A stretch of DNA of 64,000 nucleotides from Ensifer sp. MPMI2T (GTDB lineage: Bacteria > Pseudomonadota > Alphaproteobacteria > Rhizobiales > Rhizobiaceae), in the NCBI RefSeq assembly GCF_004827385.1, contig NZ_SRXN01000004.1, positions 1 to 64,000 on the forward strand, written 5' to 3'. Of the stretch, positions 59,769-64,000 are shown piece after piece. A model generated the notes under the pieces. That model was not told the origin of the DNA, ran no database searches, and was given only the letters and a program-made list of their open reading frames with translations. Both the position numbers and the translations under genes were made by a program. How positions within the stretch are numbered: position 1 is the stretch's first letter; each line of letters opens with the position of its first letter.

Positions 59769-61094
59769 ATGCAATTTACGGATACGATCTATGCACCATC
59801 GAGCGGCGCCCTGCCCGCGGGCGTTGCCGTTATCCGCATCAGCGGGCCGGCTACGGTCGAGGCTATTGCGCGGCTTTGCGGACCTCTGCCGCAGGCCCGC
59901 AAAGCGACCTTGAGAACGATTCGGACTCGAAACGGTGAGCCGCTGGATAGCGGTCTGGTGCTTTACTTTCCGGGACCGGCATCCTTCACCGGCGAGGATT
60001 GCTGCGAAATGCAGGTGCATGGCGGGCGAGCTGTTGTCCATGCGATATTGGAAGAGCTTGCGCACGTCGACGGTCTGCGTCACGCGGAGGCCGGTGAGTT
60101 TTCGAGGCGCGCGTTTCAGAACGGCAAGATGGACCTGGTGGAGGTCGAGGGCCTTGCGGACCTGATCGCGGCCGAGACCGAGATGCAACGCCGATTGGCA
60201 CTCGAGCATTCGGGTGGCGGGCAGTCGGCGCTTTACGAAGGTTGGGCGCGGCGTCTGACGCATGCGCGCGCCATGATCGAAGCCGAGCTCGATTTCGCCG
60301 ACGAGGATGATGTTCCGGGATCGGTCAGTGCCTCGATCTGGAAAGACATGGCTAAGCTCCGCGGTGAAATCGATGAGCATATCGGCCAGGCGGGGCTGGC
60401 GGAGATCATTCGTGATGGCCTCAAGATCGTCATTGCCGGCGAGCCGAATGCGGGAAAGTCGAGTCTCATGAATGCGTTGGCGAAGCGCGACGTCGCGATC
60501 GTAACGGAGATAGCCGGCACCACTCGCGATATCATCTCCATCGACCTTTCATTAGCCGGATTCTCCGTGAAACTGTTTGACACGGCGGGGTTGCGGGAAA
60601 CAGATGAAGTCGTCGAACGTGAGGGCATCCGCCGTGCACGCGAAACCATCGGAAGAGCCGATCTCGTGCTGCTGTTATCGGATAATCCGGCGCGCTTCTT
60701 TACGGGTGAAGCAGTTCCGGAAAACGTCCCAATCATAAAGGTGGCGACGAAGATTGACCGGGACGACGTTTCCTGGCTGCCGAGCGATGCGGACATATTC
60801 CTGTCGACGAAGACTGGAGCCGGTGTTGCCGACCTGTTGGAAGCGCTGGGATCTTACCTTCCGGACCTGGCAGGCAGGACGTCTTTGTCGATGCCATCGC
60901 GGAAGCGCCACGTCGATTGCCTTCGTCAGGCAAGCGCTGCCCTGGAGCGAAGCCTGTCGTCAGAGGCTCTAGGTTTGGATATTCAGGCGGAGCAATTGCG
61001 CGTGGCCGGTGATGCGCTCGGACGCATCACGGGGCGCGTCGATGTCGAGAACTTGCTCGATGTGATATTTTCGGAGTTCTGTATCGGCAAATAG
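59769..61094 (+). CDS. mnmE: tRNA U34 modification GTPase MnmE (TrmE)
   Basis: 441-aa GTPase that, with MnmG, makes the 5-carboxymethylaminomethyl group on wobble uridines. N-terminal formyl-THF domain ([19 protein letters not shown]), G1 motif GEPNAGKS (224-231), G2 TTRDI, G3 DTAGLR, and the C-terminal CIGK with the functional Cys. The ATG at 59769 gives the family N-terminus; a GTG at 59745 is possible. Confidence 0.96.
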   Translation: MQFTDTIYAPSSGALPAGVAVIRISGPATVEAIARLCGPLPQARKATLRTIRTRNGEPLDSGLVLYFPGPASFTGEDCCEMQVHGGRAVVHAILEELAHVDGLRHAEAGEFSRRAFQNGKMDLVEVEGLADLIAAETEMQRRLALEHSGGGQSALYEGWARRLTHARAMIEAELDFADEDDVPGSVSASIWKDMAKLRGEIDEHIGQAGLAEIIRDGLKIVIAGEPNAGKSSLMNALAKRDVAIVTEIAGTTRDIISIDLSLAGFSVKLFDTAGLRETDEVVEREGIRRARETIGRADLVLLLSDNPARFFTGEAVPENVPIIKVATKIDRDDVSWLPSDADIFLSTKTGAGVADLLEALGSYLPDLAGRTSLSMPSRKRHVDCLRQASAALERSLSSEALGLDIQAEQLRVAGDALGRITGRVDVENLLDVIFSEFCIGK

Positions 61095-61126
61095 GCGACC
61101 GATCAACGACAGCGAGTCATCCGCAG

Positions 61127-61142
61127 CGTTTCACGTGAAACC
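61127..61142. other. parS-like site between mnmE and mnmG
   Basis: CGTTTCACGTGAAACC, 14 of 16 matches; the central 14 bp form a perfect palindrome. Confidence 0.78.
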
Positions 61143-61197
61143 TCTTGACTCGCATGTTGAAATTCAGAATCAGGGCTGGACTAGCTGGAGCATTGGA

Positions 61198-63081
61198 ATG
61201 TCGAGTTATGATGTCATCGTGATTGGCGGCGGACATGCCGGCTGCGAGGCTGCTTCTGCCTCGGCGCGACTTGGCGCCCGCACCGCCCTCATTACGCATA
61301 GGCGCGACACAATCGGGGTCATGTCTTGCAACCCCGCCATCGGCGGTCTGGGCAAAGGCCATCTGGTCAGGGAGATTGATGCTCTGGACGGCCTGATGGG
61401 ACGCGTCGCCGACGCCGCCGGCATCCAGTTTCGTCTGCTTAATCGCCGCAAGGGACCCGCCGTGCGCGGTCCCCGGACGCAGGCGGATCGCAAGCTCTAT
61501 CGAGAGGCGATGCAAAACGCGATCGGTGCTGTCGACAATCTGTCGGTAATCGAGGGGGATGCTTTTGACCTGCTGACCGAAGATGGCGCGGTCTGCGGCG
61601 TTGTCATGAAGGATGGTCGGACCTTTCGGGCAGCAGCTGTCGTGCTCACGACCGGTACGTTCCTGAAAGGTCTGATCCATATTGGCGATCGCAAGATACC
61701 GGCCGGTCGCGTCGGAGAAGAGCCGTCGATCGGTCTATCGGAGACCTTGGCGCGCTTCGGGCTCAATCTGGGACGATTGAAGACAGGCACGCCCGCTCGG
61801 CTCGATGGCCGGACGATTGATTGGGACCGCGTCGGCCGGCAGGGCCCGGATGAGGATCCGGTGCCGTTCTCGTTCTTGACCGACGTGATCGTGAATCGGC
61901 AGATCGACTGCGGTGTGACGCGCACGACGGAAGCGACGCACAAGCACATCGCCGAGAACATCCATCGCTCCGCAATGTATTCCGGTCAGATCGAAGGCGT
62001 TGGCCCTCGCTACTGCCCGTCGATCGAGGACAAGATCGTTCGCTTCGGCGAGCGCGACGGCCACCAGATTTTTCTGGAGCCGGAGGGGCTGGACGACGAT
62101 ACGGTTTACCCCAATGGCATTTCGACCTCGCTGCCCGAGGAAGTCCAGGATGCCTTTATCCGAACCATCCCAGGATTGGAGGAAGTGACGATACTGCAGC
62201 CCGGTTACGCCATCGAATATGATCATGTCGACCCGCGGGAGCTGCAACTCTCGCTGGCGGTGCGGAAGGCGCCTGGCCTGTTCCTCGCCGGCCAGATCAA
62301 CGGCACGACCGGTTATGAAGAGGCAGGGGCCCAGGGTCTAGTCGCGGGACTGAATGCCGCGCTCGCCGCCTTGGGCCGCGCACCGTTCCATTTCAGCCGC
62401 ACCGATTCCTATATCGGCGTTATGATCGATGACTTGACGTCGCGTGGCATCGCCGAACCCTATCGGATGTTCACATCGCGCGCCGAGTATCGGCTGTCGC
62501 TGCGAGCCGATAACGCCGACATGCGGCTGACGCCGGTCGGTATCGATCTGGGCCTGGTGGGCGAGACGCGTCAGCAGCGCTTCGAAGAGTGGAAGGGTCG
62601 TTATGAGAGCGGGCGCGCGCTGTTGCAATCCCTCTCGGTGACGCCGACTGAGGGCAAGCGGTTTGGCCTGAAACTCAATCAGGATGGCCAGCGTCGATCG
62701 GCCTTTGAGATCTTGTCTTACCCCGAGCAATCGATCGAGGGATTGAAGCCCCTGTGGCCGGAACTCGACGCGATCGACGGGCGCGTCGTCGAGGCGCTGG
62801 AGATTGATGCTGCCTATGCGGTCTATATGGAAAGGCAGGCGTCGGACATTGCCGGCATTCGCCGCGAAGAGAGCACCAGCATTCCGGAAGACTTCGACTA
62901 CAGTCTGCTGCCGGGATTGTCGAATGAGTTGAAGCAGAAGCTCGCCCAACAAAGACCGCGCAATCTTGCACAGGCAATGAAGGTCGACGGGATGACGCCG
63001 GCCGCCGTGTCGCTGATCCTTACCTGGCTGAAGCGCCAGGATCGTGAAGAGCTGCGTGTGGCGAGGCAAGCCGTACAATGA
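61198..63081 (+). CDS. mnmG: tRNA U34 modification enzyme MnmG (GidA)
   Basis: 627-aa FAD protein, partner of MnmE. FAD-binding [12 protein letters not shown] (8-19), [14 protein letters not shown], and the C-terminal MnmE-binding helices. The ATG at 61198 has GGAG 7 nt upstream. The stop overlaps rsmG by 4 nt (ATGA). Confidence 0.97.
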   Translation: MSSYDVIVIGGGHAGCEAASASARLGARTALITHRRDTIGVMSCNPAIGGLGKGHLVREIDALDGLMGRVADAAGIQFRLLNRRKGPAVRGPRTQADRKLYREAMQNAIGAVDNLSVIEGDAFDLLTEDGAVCGVVMKDGRTFRAAAVVLTTGTFLKGLIHIGDRKIPAGRVGEEPSIGLSETLARFGLNLGRLKTGTPARLDGRTIDWDRVGRQGPDEDPVPFSFLTDVIVNRQIDCGVTRTTEATHKHIAENIHRSAMYSGQIEGVGPRYCPSIEDKIVRFGERDGHQIFLEPEGLDDDTVYPNGISTSLPEEVQDAFIRTIPGLEEVTILQPGYAIEYDHVDPRELQLSLAVRKAPGLFLAGQINGTTGYEEAGAQGLVAGLNAALAALGRAPFHFSRTDSYIGVMIDDLTSRGIAEPYRMFTSRAEYRLSLRADNADMRLTPVGIDLGLVGETRQQRFEEWKGRYESGRALLQSLSVTPTEGKRFGLKLNQDGQRRSAFEILSYPEQSIEGLKPLWPELDAIDGRVVEALEIDAAYAVYMERQASDIAGIRREESTSIPEDFDYSLLPGLSNELKQKLAQQRPRNLAQAMKVDGMTPAAVSLILTWLKRQDREELRVARQAVQ

Positions 63082-63719
63082 AAACGAGTCTGGCCGGAAG
63101 CTTGAACGGATTGCGTGTTTCACGTGAAACGGTCGAGAAGCTAGAGCACTTTGGTGCCTTGTTTCAGAAATGGGCGAAGTCGATAAACCTCGTGGCGCCG
63201 TCGACACTCGAGGATTTATGGCGGCGTCATATTCTCGACAGCCTGCAGATCTTCCAACTGGCACCGACGCCGAAGATCTGGGTCGATCTTGGCAGCGGCG
63301 GCGGGTTTCCCGGAGTGATAACGGCGATTTGCCTGTCAGAACTTGGGGACGGCTGGGTTCACCTGGTTGAAAGCAACAACAAGAAATGCGCGTTTCTGCG
63401 TGTGGCGCTGAACGAAACCGGCGCCCGGGGCTCTGCGCACCCAATTCGAATCGAAAGCGCGAGTGCAGTCATCCCCCGTTGCGACGCCATTTCGGCGCGT
63501 GCACTCGCCGATCTAAGCCAATTGCTGGATTATTGCACCCCTTGGATGATCGGCGAAGGTGCCAATGCGGTCGCATACTTTCATAAAGGGCGGGATTACC
63601 AGCAGGAAATAGACAAAGCCGTTAGCCGGTTTCAATTCGATCTGGTAAAACATGCGAGTGTCGTCGAGCGAGATTCGGTTGTGCTCGAGATTGCAAATCT
63701 TTCACGTCGGACGAAGTGA
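63078..63719 (+). CDS. rsmG: 16S rRNA m7G527 methyltransferase RsmG (GidB)
   Basis: 213-aa SAM-dependent methyltransferase; SAM loop [10 protein letters not shown] (70-79) and RHILDSLQ. It methylates G527 of 16S rRNA; loss gives low-level streptomycin resistance in other bacteria. A parS-like site overlaps codons 13-18. Followed 14 bp later by parA. Confidence 0.95.
   Translation: MKTSLAGSLNGLRVSRETVEKLEHFGALFQKWAKSINLVAPSTLEDLWRRHILDSLQIFQLAPTPKIWVDLGSGGGFPGVITAICLSELGDGWVHLVESNNKKCAFLRVALNETGARGSAHPIRIESASAVIPRCDAISARALADLSQLLDYCTPWMIGEGANAVAYFHKGRDYQQEIDKAVSRFQFDLVKHASVVERDSVVLEIANLSRRTK
63116..63131. other. parS-like site in rsmG
   Basis: TGTTTCACGTGAAACG, 15 of 16 matches to the ParB consensus, inside rsmG codons 13-18 and about 0.6 kb from parA. 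Confidence 0.8.
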
Positions 63720-63733
63720 TAGGCGAGCGAAAC

Positions 63734-64000
63734 ATGTTTGGCCCCAGAAATCGGATTATCACAATTGCTAACCAGAAAGGCGGGGTCGGAAAAACGACGA
63801 CCGCAATCAATCTTGCGACCGCTTTGGCCGCAATTGGCGAGAAAGTTCTGATTGTCGACCTCGATCCGCAGGGAAATGCCAGCACGGGCCTTGGGATTCA
63901 GCGCCGCGACAGGCTTCTTTCCTCCTATGAATTGATGATGGGAAGCCATTCGATCGGCGAGATCGCTCAGAGCACCGCGGTACCGAATCTCTCGATCGTG
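63734..64000 (+). CDS. parA: Chromosome partitioning ATPase ParA (3' end cut)
   Basis: The first 89 codons are present; the gene runs off the window. N-terminal deviant Walker [17 protein letters not shown], then [12 protein letters not shown] (Walker A') identify a chromosomal ParA/Soj. It moves ParB-parS complexes during segregation. AGGCGAG ribosome site upstream. parB is expected just beyond the window. Confidence 0.95.
   Translation, partial: MFGPRNRIITIANQKGGVGKTTTAINLATALAAIGEKVLIVDLDPQGNASTGLGIQRRDRLLSSYELMMGSHSIGEIAQSTAVPNLSIV

Overview
The window looks like 64 kb of the main chromosome of a fast-growing rhizobium, most likely Sinorhizobium/Ensifer. The indications are high GC, four copies of a two-palindrome intergenic repeat that matches the rhizobial RIME1 element, the order chvI-chvG-hprK-EIIA-HPr, and the alphaproteobacterial origin neighbourhood secB/dnaQ-coaE-aroE-maf-ppsR | hemE-hemJ-rho-mnmE-mnmG-rsmG-parA. 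I saw no rRNA, tRNA, CRISPR array, insertion sequence or prophage.

Layout. 0-10 kb: an AlkB-like oxygenase, a BON-LysM protein, ArfB and PEP carboxykinase; then the ChvI/ChvG envelope-stress two-component system, the incomplete regulatory PTS (HprK, EIIA-Man, HPr) and ahcY. 10-22 kb: a DivL-type pseudo-kinase with Tyr in place of the phospho-His, a TsaE-AmgK fusion followed by MurU (peptidoglycan recycling), addB-addA and trxA. 22-27.4 kb, minus strand: trpF-trpB-trpA-accD-folC. 27.5-31 kb: small membrane proteins, a YgjP-type metalloprotease and an intracellular PHB depolymerase.

30.8-43 kb is the accessory part. It holds a CUT2-type sugar ABC importer, an aldose 1-dehydrogenase, a lactonase, an altronate-dehydratase-family enzyme, a Zn alcohol dehydrogenase, an HpcH/HpaI aldolase, an aldehyde dehydrogenase and a GntR regulator with two winged-helix domains. 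Together these read as a nonphosphorylating catabolic route for an aldose such as L-fucose or D-arabinose (inference). Two transcription units in it share a 23-bp upstream motif that may be the regulator's operator.

43-64 kb: a PLP decarboxylase, a nitroreductase, gyrB, an mltA operon and secB, then the origin region. The 406-bp gap between ppsR and hemE is the predicted oriC, with DnaA boxes and an AT-rich flank. Five parS-like 16-mers (13-15 of 16 matches to the ParB consensus) lie between 54.5 and 63.1 kb, just before parA, which the window edge cuts. Genes on both sides of the gap mostly point away from it, as expected for an origin.

Intergenic repeats are frequent: four RIME-like units, three units of a second GC-rich hairpin family bounded by a GCCCCTCA/TGAGGGGC inverted repeat, and one further palindrome. 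All coordinates and motif matches were read by eye; no database search or computed statistic underlies them.
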